Part shown: one piece after another, positions 35,774 through 44,064 of the stretch
Layout: every line of letters begins with the position of its first letter
Position numbering within the stretch: the stretch's first letter is position 1
Translations under genes and position numbers: made by a program
From: Bacteroidota bacterium
GTDB lineage: Bacteria > Bacteroidota > Bacteroidia > 2-12-FULL-35-15
Reading direction: 5' to 3'
DNA: 64,000 bases
Assembly (NCBI GenBank): GCA_029237775.1
Contig: JAQZBR010000008.1
Location: 1-64,000, forward strand
The notes under the pieces: generated by a model
Databases searched by the model: none
Seen by the model: only the letters and a program-made list of their open reading frames with translations
Told to the model about the DNA's origin: nothing

Positions 35774-36331
35774 TCATTTAAATTCCACCCGTATCTGAAC
35801 CCGTTCATCGTTTAACGGAGTGACAGATCTCACAATTACTTTCTCTTCTTCGTTGTAATATTTCGCAATACCTTTAATTATCCCTACTGCAAGGCTCGCC
35901 ATTCTTCTTTTTGAAAAATAATCGATCATCAGCAACTGGTCGCTGACTAACGTGACATTTAAAATTGGGGGATTTGCCGTGCTGTTGAGCTTTCTCACTG
36001 CGCCATGCATTACACGTTCTGTATGTATCAGCACATCATACGTTTTCCAGTCCGGCTGTAAATAGCTTTTATATAATGTAAAAAGATCCGCCACAAGATA
36101 TTCTCCAAACCGCTCCTTCAGTTCATCTTCTCCTAAGCCGGTCATTTCTGAAGCTGCCACTAAAATACCGCCTATATCTTCAATTGGATAACTTGCGGTC
36201 ATTTCATAATCAGGCCTTGAAATCCTTGCTTTTTCTTTTAACTTTTCCCACGTTCCCAGAGGTAAGTTATGGTCGACAAATTTCTTTAACAGAAAAAAGA
36301 TCGAACCATGCACATCCGTTTCATGTCTCAT
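35774..36331 (-). CDS. H-NOX family haem protein (nitric oxide / gas sensor)
   Basis: A 185-residue stand-alone H-NOX (HNOB) domain, the normal length for bacterial members. The proximal haem ligand is H109 (VMHGAVRKL), the conserved proline P122 and the propionate-binding Y138-S140-R142 (YFSKR) occur at exactly the spacing of the Thermoanaerobacter protein (H102, P115, Y131/S133/R135). The residue at the distal tyrosine position (Y140 there) is L147, which suggests NO/CO rather than stable O2 binding. Bacterial H-NOX proteins regulate an adjacent histidine kinase or cyclic-di-GMP enzyme. This gene is last in an operon of response regulator, kinase and H-NOX, 36 nt after the kinase gene, so the kinase is the likely partner. 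Confidence 0.93.
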   Translation of the reverse strand: MRHETDVHGSIFFLLKKFVDHNLPLGTWEKLKEKARISRPDYEMTASYPIEDIGGILVAASEMTGLGEDELKERFGEYLVADLFTLYKSYLQPDWKTYDVLIHTERVMHGAVRKLNSTANPPILNVTLVSDQLLMIDYFSKRRMASLAVGIIKGIAKYYNEEEKVIVRSVTPLNDERVQIRVEFK

Positions 36332-36367
36332 AAATGATTTTTACAGAATTTTTAACATCTAAAATAT

Positions 36368-37921
36368 TTACTCAATCGGAAGATATACATTGAATGTCGC
36401 CCCCTTACCGGGCGCGCTTACTGCCGAGATATGGCCATGATGATTGTCAACGATCTTTTTACATAATGCGAGGCCGATTCCGGTACCCGCAAAATGCTGC
36501 TTTCCATGAAGCCTCTGAAACAATGAGAAGATGATCTTATCATATTGCTGCTCAAATCCGATCCCGTTGTCTTCAAATATGATCTGATAATACCGGCTGG
36601 CCATAAGGTTTTCCGGAGCGTCCGGGATTTGCGATAAGTTCACGATAGAAGAGCTCACTCTGATGATAGGATTCTCCTTTGAGAATTTGAGAGAGTTGCT
36701 GATAAGATTGGAAATAAGCTGTCCTATCTGCATTTTGTTGCCTTTTACAACAGGAAGTGAATTACTGATGATGATTGCTTTTTTCTCCTCGATAAGCAGT
36801 TCGAAATCCTGCTTTACTTCTTCAACTATTGTGTTAAGATCGACATCAACCTGTTCCACCTTCCTGCTCCCCTTTTCCTTATCTTTAGCGAGGCGACTGT
36901 AATCAAGCAGCGATCTGACAAGTTCTGCCATGCGCTGCGCAGATGCTTCGAGCTTCGCAAAATATCTTTTTACATATTCCTCATCGGAATAATTCTCCTG
37001 GATCAGCTCTGCAAACGTTTGGATTTTTCTTAATGGTTCCTGCAAATCGTGCGATGCTACATAAGCGAACTGCTCCAGTTCACTGTTCTGCATTTCCAGC
37101 TCCGCATTGTATGCGATTACTTTATCCTCTGCGATCTTTTGCTGTGTAAGATCTCTCGTTACCTTCGAAAAACCGATCACATCCCCGTTCTTATCATGCA
37201 GTGCCGTTATAGTAATGCTTCCCCAAAAACGTGTACCGTCTTTACGTACACGCCAGCCTTCCTGCGCAGCCCGCCCTGTTGTCCTTGCCTCTTCCAGCAA
37301 TCGATAAGGCATATTCACTGCGCGGTCTTCAGGCGTATAAAAAACTTCAAACTTCTTCCCCACCACTTCGGAGGCTTTATATCCTTTGATCTTTTCTGCT
37401 CCAATATTCCAGTTCTCAATTAGACCTTCCGGACTTAACAATATTATCGCATAATCCTGAACTTCCGCGATCATCTGGTGATACCTTTCTTCACTCATTC
37501 TCAGCTGATCTTCTGCTATTTTCTTCTCGGTAAGATCCCTGGTCACCTTTGAATAACCGATCACATTATGCTCCTCATCATGAATGGCAGTGATGGTGAT
37601 ACTCCCCCAGAACTTAGTGCCGTCCTTTCTTTTTCTCCAGCCTTCCTGTACGGCTCTGCCGGTTCTTCTGGCTTGCTCCATAAGTTTCTGTGGTAAACCG
37701 GAAGCAAGGTCTTCAGGAAGATAAAATATACTGAAATGTTTGCCGATGATCTCTGCTTCTGTATATCCTTTGATCTTCTGAGCTCCTTTATTCCAGTTTC
37801 TTATAATACCTTTTTCATCCATAAGAATGATCGCATAATCTTCTATTTCCTCGATCATCTTTTGGTAGAGATCGCTTCTGGTTTGGAGGCTACTTTCGCT
37901 ATCTTGTTTGGGTAGTGTCAT
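36368..37921 (-). CDS. Cytoplasmic PAS-PAS sensor histidine kinase
   Basis: A 517-residue kinase with no membrane segment. Two very similar PAS domains (about 20-132 and 146-258; each with an NWNxGAxKIKGY helix and EGWRxRKDGTxFWGSITITA sheet) look like a recent tandem duplication. They are followed by a HisKA dimerisation domain with phospho-acceptor H291 in VASHDLQEPLRKI, and an HATPase domain with N box NLISNSLKFS, DNGIGF and GTGIGLAL. The ASHDLQEPLR box is that of phytochrome-like kinases. Placed between a receiver protein (9 nt upstream) and H-NOX (36 nt downstream), it is probably the output of H-NOX and phosphorylates the receiver. Confidence 0.93.
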   Translation of the reverse strand: MTLPKQDSESSLQTRSDLYQKMIEEIEDYAIILMDEKGIIRNWNKGAQKIKGYTEAEIIGKHFSIFYLPEDLASGLPQKLMEQARRTGRAVQEGWRKRKDGTKFWGSITITAIHDEEHNVIGYSKVTRDLTEKKIAEDQLRMSEERYHQMIAEVQDYAIILLSPEGLIENWNIGAEKIKGYKASEVVGKKFEVFYTPEDRAVNMPYRLLEEARTTGRAAQEGWRVRKDGTRFWGSITITALHDKNGDVIGFSKVTRDLTQQKIAEDKVIAYNAELEMQNSELEQFAYVASHDLQEPLRKIQTFAELIQENYSDEEYVKRYFAKLEASAQRMAELVRSLLDYSRLAKDKEKGSRKVEQVDVDLNTIVEEVKQDFELLIEEKKAIIISNSLPVVKGNKMQIGQLISNLISNSLKFSKENPIIRVSSSIVNLSQIPDAPENLMASRYYQIIFEDNGIGFEQQYDKIIFSLFQRLHGKQHFAGTGIGLALCKKIVDNHHGHISAVSAPGKGATFNVYLPIE

Positions 37922-37930
37922 AATTAGGTG

Positions 37931-38365
37931 CTAATCCGGCTGATTAATTTCTGAGACGATATTGAAGATTGTCGCCAGCTTTGTTTTTAATTCCTTGGTT
38001 TTGACCGGTTTCATAATGAAATCATCAGCACCCGAACTTTTACTTTCAGTAACAACATCCTTTTCAGAAGTGGTTGAATACATCAATATTTTTGTGCTGT
38101 TCAGTCGTTCGATCTTCCGAAGATGCTTCAGACATTCAACACCATTCATCTTGGGCATATTCACGTCCAGAAAAATATAATCCGGAGTATATTCCGCATC
38201 CTTTTTCAACATTTCTATTGCCTCAACTCCACTATTGGCTGTTTTGCCCTCAACATCCCGGTTAACATTTTTCAGACACATAAGAAAGATCTCCTGATCG
38301 TCCAGGTCATCGTCAATTATTAAACACTTTTTCGAATTTGTCATTGTATTATTCAACTGCTTCAA
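37931..38365 (-). CDS. Single-domain response regulator
   Basis: A 144-residue receiver-only protein. The acidic pair is in IIDDDLDDQEIF, the phospho-acceptor is D67 (YIFLDVNMPKMNG) and the conserved Lys is in FIMKPVK; there is no output domain. Single receivers of this Rcp1-like kind work with phytochrome-like kinases as phosphotransfer shuttles. It is the first gene of the receiver, kinase, H-NOX operon. The start may be ATG 38365 or ATG 38344 (MTNSKKCLII). An FNR/DNR-type palindrome lies 56 nt upstream of 38365. Confidence 0.9.
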   Translation of the reverse strand: MKQLNNTMTNSKKCLIIDDDLDDQEIFLMCLKNVNRDVEGKTANSGVEAIEMLKKDAEYTPDYIFLDVNMPKMNGVECLKHLRKIERLNSTKILMYSTTSEKDVVTESKSSGADDFIMKPVKTKELKTKLATIFNIVSEINQPD

Positions 38366-38421
38366 GCCCTGTCAGGCAAGAACAAGCTTAAAAGATTATA
38401 CCTTCCTATTTTTTACAAAAA

Positions 38422-38435
38422 TTGACATAAATCAA
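38422..38435. promoter_or_regulatory. FNR/DNR-type palindrome (TTGACATAAATCAA)
   Basis: TTGAC-N4-ATCAA fits the Crp/Fnr-family box TTGAT-N4-ATCAA except for one base. A 23-nt context including this box recurs at 43741-43763 with a single change. It lies 56 nt before the response regulator ATG (minus strand) and 119 nt before the phospholipase D gene (plus strand). The regulator itself is not in the window. Confidence 0.6.
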
Positions 38436-38554
38436 CTAATTGGTTGTAGAACCTCTTCCCCATTAAGTCGTTTTTTTCAATAATTATCAACCAAAAGATC
38501 AAATTAAAAATAAGGAAAATCTTATGGTACATTTTTATAATCCGCTTCAATATT

Positions 38555-40111
38555 ATGAAACCAGAAGACTCTCGTGCAGTAAGACGTTTAATGCGTTTGC
38601 CTTTTCTTATACTACTGTTATCAGGGCTTAGCTCCTGCAGACAAAAAGATCTCTCATCGGATCATCAAAAGCCGGCAGATACCCACCAAAATATTACAAC
38701 ACAAAATCCTGACATAGATCAATCCCTCTCACTTTCGACTGAAAACCTCAGATCTAAAACAGGGATCTATACTCTTGAGAATGGCGGAAAGAGCCTCGCC
38801 TCCCGACTCTGGTTATTTGACAATGCTGAAAAGACGATCGATATTCAATACTATAGCTTTGCGAAAGATAAAACGGGACTGATTGCCAGCGACCGTATAG
38901 TTCTTGCGGCAGACCGTGGTGTAAAAGTCAGGATCCTGATAGATGATGCTGCAAGCAGAATGTACAGCTATGAAATTCAGCTGCTCAACACTCATGAAAA
39001 TATCGATATCCGGATCTACAACGCGGGGTTGATGCTCGGCAGGCTCGACAGAAGGTTAAAAAAACTTTCAGAGAATTACAACCGCTTGCTGAGAAGGATG
39101 CATAATAAGACAGTTACAATTGATGATAAGATCTGCATTACAGGCGGCCGAAATATTGCCGATGAATATTTTGATTTTGACGACAGGTTTAATTTCAGGG
39201 ACAGGGACGTGATTCTTTTTGGAAAAGCAGTGAGTGATGTAAAAAAATCTTTTGAGCTGTTCTGGAATGATTCACTTACTGTTCCATATTCCAAGCTTTC
39301 AGGAAAGAGTAAAAAAGCCAAGCGCGATGAGCCGAAGAATTTTGAGGACATGCACAAAAAAGCTAATGAGAGCTACTCTAAAGAAATGAAAGAATATGCA
39401 AAGCTCTTTCCTAAAGAAATCACTGAAGCACAGAAAGCGAATCAGTTTATCTGGGTGGATCAGGTTTCATTTGTGTCTGATATTCCGGGAAAGAATGAAG
39501 ACAGAAAGGAGCGTAAAGGGGGAATTTGCAATGATTCAATTATGAGTTTGATCAAACAGGCAAAAACGTTTATTGATATACAAAGCCCTTATTTTATAAC
39601 GACTGAGGTAAGTGAAGCACTGATAAAAGAAACTGTTGATCGGGGTGTAAAGATCCGGCTGCTCACAAACAGTCTCGCATCCATTGATAACATTGAAGCT
39701 TTCAGCGGGTATCAGAAAGACAGGGAGACAATTCTCAAAGCAGGAGTTGACATCTTTGAGTTTAAGCCGGATTCGAAGGTACGGTTCAAACTTATGATTC
39801 CTGAAGTGCAGGCTCCTTTAAATTACAAGCCGGTGTATGGCCTTCATTCTAAAACAATCGTTATAGATGGATATATTACCGTTATTGGTTCGTACAATCT
39901 TGATCCACGCAGTGATAATTACAACACTGAATGTTTTACAATTATAAGATCGCGCGAAGTTGCAAAAATACTCTCAGGATACCTGGAAGAGGAGATCCTA
40001 CCGGAAAATTCATGGCATGTGGATCAAAAATTTAATCCGGATGCTAAGGCCGGAATCAAGAAGAGAATCAAGTCATTCACAAAAAAGATAATTCCTAAAA
40101 AGCTGCTTTAA
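38555..40111 (+). CDS. Phospholipase D superfamily lipoprotein (cardiolipin synthase-like)
   Basis: A 518-residue envelope protein with a lipoprotein signal: hydrophobic core then LSGLSSC (lipid Cys28). Two HKD motifs are complete, HNKTVTIDDKICITGGRN (N-half) and HSKTIVIDGYITVIGSYN (C-half), so the enzyme should be active as a phosphodiesterase or phosphatidyl transferase. The layout, with residues YYSFAKD before the first motif and SPYFITT before the second, resembles periplasmic PLD-family cardiolipin synthase-like proteins (ClsC group). ATG at 38591 (MRLPFLIL) is an alternative start. It is divergent from the H-NOX operon, with the FNR-like box in between. Confidence 0.88.
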   Translation: MKPEDSRAVRRLMRLPFLILLLSGLSSCRQKDLSSDHQKPADTHQNITTQNPDIDQSLSLSTENLRSKTGIYTLENGGKSLASRLWLFDNAEKTIDIQYYSFAKDKTGLIASDRIVLAADRGVKVRILIDDAASRMYSYEIQLLNTHENIDIRIYNAGLMLGRLDRRLKKLSENYNRLLRRMHNKTVTIDDKICITGGRNIADEYFDFDDRFNFRDRDVILFGKAVSDVKKSFELFWNDSLTVPYSKLSGKSKKAKRDEPKNFEDMHKKANESYSKEMKEYAKLFPKEITEAQKANQFIWVDQVSFVSDIPGKNEDRKERKGGICNDSIMSLIKQAKTFIDIQSPYFITTEVSEALIKETVDRGVKIRLLTNSLASIDNIEAFSGYQKDRETILKAGVDIFEFKPDSKVRFKLMIPEVQAPLNYKPVYGLHSKTIVIDGYITVIGSYNLDPRSDNYNTECFTIIRSREVAKILSGYLEEEILPENSWHVDQKFNPDAKAGIKKRIKSFTKKIIPKKLL

Positions 40112-40241
40112 ACCTCTTCATCATTTCAATGAAAATCCACCAAATTGTTAATATCATTGGGCTTTTGAGGCACTATTTCCCCAGCTTTTTTTTTACCCGT
40201 AAAAAAGTTAATCTTAATTTTAACCGCTAATTTAATTTTGC

Positions 40242-40622
40242 ATGGCTTATAAAAAAATACTTCTGGTTGACGATGATGAAGATGATCAGGAAATATTCCT
40301 TTCTGCTGTGAATGAGGTTTCAGAGAATGCTGAATGCCTTCCTCTTAGTGATGCAACGGAAGCTCTTGCGAAGCTTAGTGCCAAAGAGATCGAACCGGAT
40401 GTCATATTTCTCGATCTTAATATGCCCGTGATGAACGGACAGCAATTTCTTGTTGAAATAAAAAAGCGTGAGGAACTGAAGAAAATTCCTGTGATCATCT
40501 TTTCCACTTCCTCTCACCTGGCCACGATACAGTTAATGAAGGACCTGGGAGCTGCTGATTTCATAACCAAACCCGACAAGTACGATGAGCTTGTGAAAAT
40601 TCTTTCATCGCGTATTTTGTGA
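40242..40622 (+). CDS. Single-domain response regulator
   Basis: A 126-residue receiver with no output domain: acidic cluster LVDDDEDDQEIF, phospho-acceptor D58 in VIFLDLNMPVMNG, signalling Ser/Thr in IFSTSSH and Lys110 in FITKPDK. It is clearly paralogous to the receiver at 37931-38365 (same DDQEIF and LNMPxMNG blocks). The kinase gene 22 nt downstream is the natural partner. TAATTTTG lies just before the ATG (40233-40240), too close to be a normal promoter unless the message is nearly leaderless. Confidence 0.92.
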   Translation: MAYKKILLVDDDEDDQEIFLSAVNEVSENAECLPLSDATEALAKLSAKEIEPDVIFLDLNMPVMNGQQFLVEIKKREELKKIPVIIFSTSSHLATIQLMKDLGAADFITKPDKYDELVKILSSRIL

Positions 40623-40644
40623 TTTAAACTTTACATCCTTCTAC

Positions 40645-43092
40645 ATGGAAAGATCAACAGCTACTGAAACAGATTTATATTTCCTTTCCGGAGGAGGAGA
40701 AATGGGCGCCCTTACCAGAAAATATGACTGGTCAAAGTCAATACTTGGCAGTCCGGAATACTGGCCGCAAAATCTCAAACTTACGTTGTCGATGATGCTA
40801 TCATCAAAATTTCCGATGTTCTTATGGTGGGGAGATGATATGATTCAGTTTTACAATGATGCTTACAGGCCGAGTCTGGGAAACAATGCGAAACACCCAC
40901 AAGCCCTTGGACAAAAAGGAGAAGAATGCTGGCCGGAAATATGGGAGACTATATATCCACTTATTCAGGATGTAAGAAAAGGAAATGCAACATGGAGCGA
41001 AGATCAGCTGATCCCGATTTACAGAAATGGTCGATTAGAGGATGTTTACTGGACCTTTGGCTATAGCCCTATTTTTAATGAAGAAAGAAAAGTGGAAGGT
41101 ATCCTTGTTGTCTGCACTGAAACCACTGAAAAGATATTGGCGCAAAAGCGTATTCAGGAAAGTGAACAGCGCTTCAGAACAATGGCTGAAGGAACTGATA
41201 TTTTAATTGCTACCAGTGACGAGTCGAGCAATGCCACCTATTTTAACAAGGCCTGGTCAGTCCTGACAGGAAAACCGTTAAGCCGTCTGCTTGAGTATGG
41301 CTGGGTGGAGATCATTCATCAAGATGATCGCGATAAATTTCTCGATCTATACAAGACTTCATTCGCGAATAAGTCAGAATGGAGAGCGGAATTCCGGGTA
41401 ATAAATGCGGATGGCAATTACAGTGTTTTACTCGCAAAAGGAATTCCTCGGATCCAGACGAACGGAGAATTTGAGGGCTATATAAGCACCAGCATTGATA
41501 TCACTGACAGAAAACAAAATGAAGACAGGCTTGTAAAAAGTGAAGAAGAGACACGCAGCCTTGTAGAGAGTGCACCTTTCCCAATTGGTGTTTATCTTGG
41601 AAAAGAAATGCGCATTAAATTCGTGAATCAATCGATCATTGATGTTTGGGGAAAAGGAAATGATGTTGTCGGAAAACTATACTCAGAAGTTTTACCGGAG
41701 CTTGAAAATCAGTCGATCTATCAACAGCTTGATGACGTTTATGAAACCGGAATCCCCTTTCATGCCAAGAATCAGAGAGTGGATCTTGTTGTAAACGGCA
41801 AGCTTCAGGCCTACTATTTTAACTACAGCTTTACCCCTTTATTCGATTCAACAGGGAAAGTATATGGGGTTATGAATACAGCGGCCGAAACAACGGATCT
41901 TAACCGCGCTTTGCAACGCGTTGAACAGAGTGAGAGCAGTTTGCGTCAAACCATTTTACAAGCACCTGTGGCCATGTGCATCTTAAAGGAAGAGGATTTA
42001 AAGATCGAGTTAGCAAACGAGAGAATGTATGAATTGTGGGGCAAGACAGACCGGATCTCCGGAAAGCCTTTATTTGAAGGCTTGCCGGAAGCAAAGAATC
42101 AGGGCTTTGAAGAGCTTTTAAAAGGCGTTTACCATACTGGAAAAGCATACGTGGCGGAAGGAATTCCAGCTAACCTTCCGCGGAAACACGGAATTGAAAC
42201 TGTTTACGTGAATATGATCTACGCTCCTTACCGTGAAGAGAATGGTGTTATCTCGGGAATATTGGTTGTTGCCACAGATGTTACACAACAAATTATTGCT
42301 CACCGGGGAATTGAAGAAGTTGTTGCAAAAAGAACCAAACAGCTTGCTGAGGCCAATCAGGAACTTCAGCGCTCAAATGCAGAGTTAGCCCAGTTTGCTT
42401 ACATTGCTTCACATGACTTGCAGGAACCGCTAAGAAAGATAAGCACCTTCACGCAAATGCTTGAAACCCGGATTATGAATTCACTTGATGACCAGTCAAA
42501 GAAATATCTTAGTAAAATAAACAGCGCTTCATCACGCATGAATACACTTATCCGTGATGTATTGAGCTATTCTGAGCTGGTAAAGGATTCTCAGGTTTTT
42601 AAAGATGTTGATCTGAATCAGATTGTTGAAAATACCATTACTGATTATGAATTACTGATCGAGCAAAAGCATGCTGTGATCAATTATAAAAATCTTCCTG
42701 TTGTAGAGGCTATACCTTTACAAATGTCACAACTTGTCGGAAACATTTTAGGCAATTCATTAAAATTCGCTAAAAAAGATGTAGCGCCTTCTATTACAAT
42801 TCATGCCGCTTTAATGACAGAAGAGGAAAAGAAAAATACAAATCTTGAAGCCTCAAAGGAATATTATAAAATTCAGTTCTCGGACAACGGAATAGGATTT
42901 AAGGAAGAGCATGCTGAACAGATCTTTAATATCTTCCAGAGACTGCACCGCAAGTCAGAGTATGAAGGCACCGGAATCGGACTGGCCATGTGTAAAAAAA
43001 TTGCGCTAAATCATCATGGGGATATAAATGCGAAAGGAACTTCGGAAAACGGAGCGGTATTTAATGTTTATCTTCCTGTTAAGCAGAGTTAG
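40645..43092 (+). CDS. Soluble multi-PAS sensor histidine kinase
   Basis: An 815-residue cytoplasmic kinase. Four PAS-like domains are seen (about 25-165, 170-290, 300-420 and 430-550); the first is the variant starting YDWSKSILGSPEYWP with FLWWGDDMIQFYNDAY. A short coiled coil (AKRTKQLAEANQELQRSNAE) leads to HisKA with H590 in IASHDLQEPLRKI, then HATPase with GNILGNSLKFA, DNGIGF and GTGIGLAM. The C-terminal 230 residues are closely related to the kinase at 36368-37921. The ligands of the PAS domains are unknown. It forms a pair with the receiver just upstream. Confidence 0.92.
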   Translation: MERSTATETDLYFLSGGGEMGALTRKYDWSKSILGSPEYWPQNLKLTLSMMLSSKFPMFLWWGDDMIQFYNDAYRPSLGNNAKHPQALGQKGEECWPEIWETIYPLIQDVRKGNATWSEDQLIPIYRNGRLEDVYWTFGYSPIFNEERKVEGILVVCTETTEKILAQKRIQESEQRFRTMAEGTDILIATSDESSNATYFNKAWSVLTGKPLSRLLEYGWVEIIHQDDRDKFLDLYKTSFANKSEWRAEFRVINADGNYSVLLAKGIPRIQTNGEFEGYISTSIDITDRKQNEDRLVKSEEETRSLVESAPFPIGVYLGKEMRIKFVNQSIIDVWGKGNDVVGKLYSEVLPELENQSIYQQLDDVYETGIPFHAKNQRVDLVVNGKLQAYYFNYSFTPLFDSTGKVYGVMNTAAETTDLNRALQRVEQSESSLRQTILQAPVAMCILKEEDLKIELANERMYELWGKTDRISGKPLFEGLPEAKNQGFEELLKGVYHTGKAYVAEGIPANLPRKHGIETVYVNMIYAPYREENGVISGILVVATDVTQQIIAHRGIEEVVAKRTKQLAEANQELQRSNAELAQFAYIASHDLQEPLRKISTFTQMLETRIMNSLDDQSKKYLSKINSASSRMNTLIRDVLSYSELVKDSQVFKDVDLNQIVENTITDYELLIEQKHAVINYKNLPVVEAIPLQMSQLVGNILGNSLKFAKKDVAPSITIHAALMTEEEKKNTNLEASKEYYKIQFSDNGIGFKEEHAEQIFNIFQRLHRKSEYEGTGIGLAMCKKIALNHHGDINAKGTSENGAVFNVYLPVKQS

Positions 43093-43105
43093 ATAAGATA
43101 TCAAA

Positions 43106-43537
43106 TCAGGAAACGATAAAAGCCATCAGGTGATCTTCAATGCTTTTTACATTTGCGCGTAAATAATATGTCCTTAAGATATTTTTACTGCTCATAAGAA
43201 CATATTTGATCTTTTGATTTACGTATGTCCAATTGTTAGTACCGGACTCTGTGATTTCCTTTTCTGACCGAAACTCTTCGCCTTTGATTTTTCCAAAAAT
43301 ATGAATACGTAATTTGCCGGTCTTAAATCTACAGATATAAATATTAAGGCGCCCCTCATCTATAACGGCTGCTTGCTTATAATCAATCTTGATGTATTCT
43401 TCCTGGGTCGATACATAATGATCGACAATATCGATCACGCTCTCTTTAATTTCGGGAGGAGAGGCGACAAGGTTTACTTTAAAGTCAACTATGTTTATAG
43501 GTTTACCGTCAGAAACAGGTAATTCAAATTCAGTCAT
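43106..43537 (-). CDS. Orphan 143-residue protein
   Basis: A cytoplasmic protein of 143 residues with no signal peptide or membrane span. It begins MTEFELPVSDGKPINIVDFKV and contains RLNIYICRFKTGKLRIHIFG in the centre, an alternating beta pattern, and ends in a helix. I do not recognise the family. It is convergent with the multi-PAS kinase (14-nt gap) and divergent from the small beta-solenoid gene, with the second FNR-like box 210 nt upstream. Composition matches the neighbours, so it looks like a real gene. Confidence 0.65.
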   Translation of the reverse strand: MTEFELPVSDGKPINIVDFKVNLVASPPEIKESVIDIVDHYVSTQEEYIKIDYKQAAVIDEGRLNIYICRFKTGKLRIHIFGKIKGEEFRSEKEITESGTNNWTYVNQKIKYVLMSSKNILRTYYLRANVKSIEDHLMAFIVS

Positions 43538-43747
43538 TCTTATTCATTTAACCGGGAGCAATCAAGCAAAGCACATGCCTTTTTCAGCCATGCCTTAAAA
43601 TCTATTCTCATATCGAGTAATCGAGATTATTAGTTGATTATTTTTCCTTAATCAAAGTAGGGAAAAAAAACATGAGGAATTTACTCCCCAAAAAACCCTC
43701 TAACTATGCTACAAAGGATTGATTTTCTAACGATTACAAAACAAAAA

Positions 43748-43761
43748 TTGACGTAAATCAA
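43748..43761. promoter_or_regulatory. FNR/DNR-type palindrome (TTGACGTAAATCAA)
   Basis: Second copy of the box at 38422-38435, differing at one spacer base, with the flanks ACAAAAA and CT also shared. It lies 55 nt before the ATG of the 77-residue protein (43817, plus strand), the same distance as the first copy from the response regulator start. TAATTTC (43772-43778) could be a poor -7 box for this gene. Confidence 0.6.
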
Positions 43762-43816
43762 CTTTATTCTGTAATTTCACCGCATACAAAAATCCGTACG
43801 AATACGCAGGTGTTGC

Positions 43817-44050
43817 ATGAAAAACTTTAAGACCATTCAGAAAGAAACGATAGGGAAAGTAAAGATCGAATCGAACACTCAGTATAACAACATAAAAGCT
43901 GATGAAGTTGTAATTTCAGAAAACGTATCCGCAAGACTATATGGGAACATCAAAAATTCAGTCACATTAAAAAAAGGCTCAAAGCTATATATGCATGGAA
44001 CTATTGATGGCGTAGTTAAAAATGAAGGGGGCGATATTTATATTTATTAA
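43817..44050 (+). CDS. Small beta-solenoid-like protein
   Basis: A 77-residue protein with three short repeating rungs (VVISENVSARLYGNI, SVTLKKGSKLYMHGTI, VVKNEGGDIYIY) in which hydrophobic residues alternate and Gly/Asn sits at turns. This is the look of a bactofilin-like or left/right-handed beta-helix, though too short to be a full bactofilin. No signal peptide. I do not recognise a family. An FNR-like palindrome 55 nt upstream suggests regulation by a redox or NO-responsive factor. It is convergent with the CHASE8 kinase gene (14-nt gap). Confidence 0.65.
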   Translation: MKNFKTIQKETIGKVKIESNTQYNNIKADEVVISENVSARLYGNIKNSVTLKKGSKLYMHGTIDGVVKNEGGDIYIY

Positions 44051-44064
44051 TCATGCGCATCCCT

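Noticed and set aside
43634-43655. TTGAT and ATCAA half-sites as a third FNR-like box
   Set aside because: Half-sites are separated by far more than 4 nt, so the geometry is wrong for a Crp/Fnr dimer.
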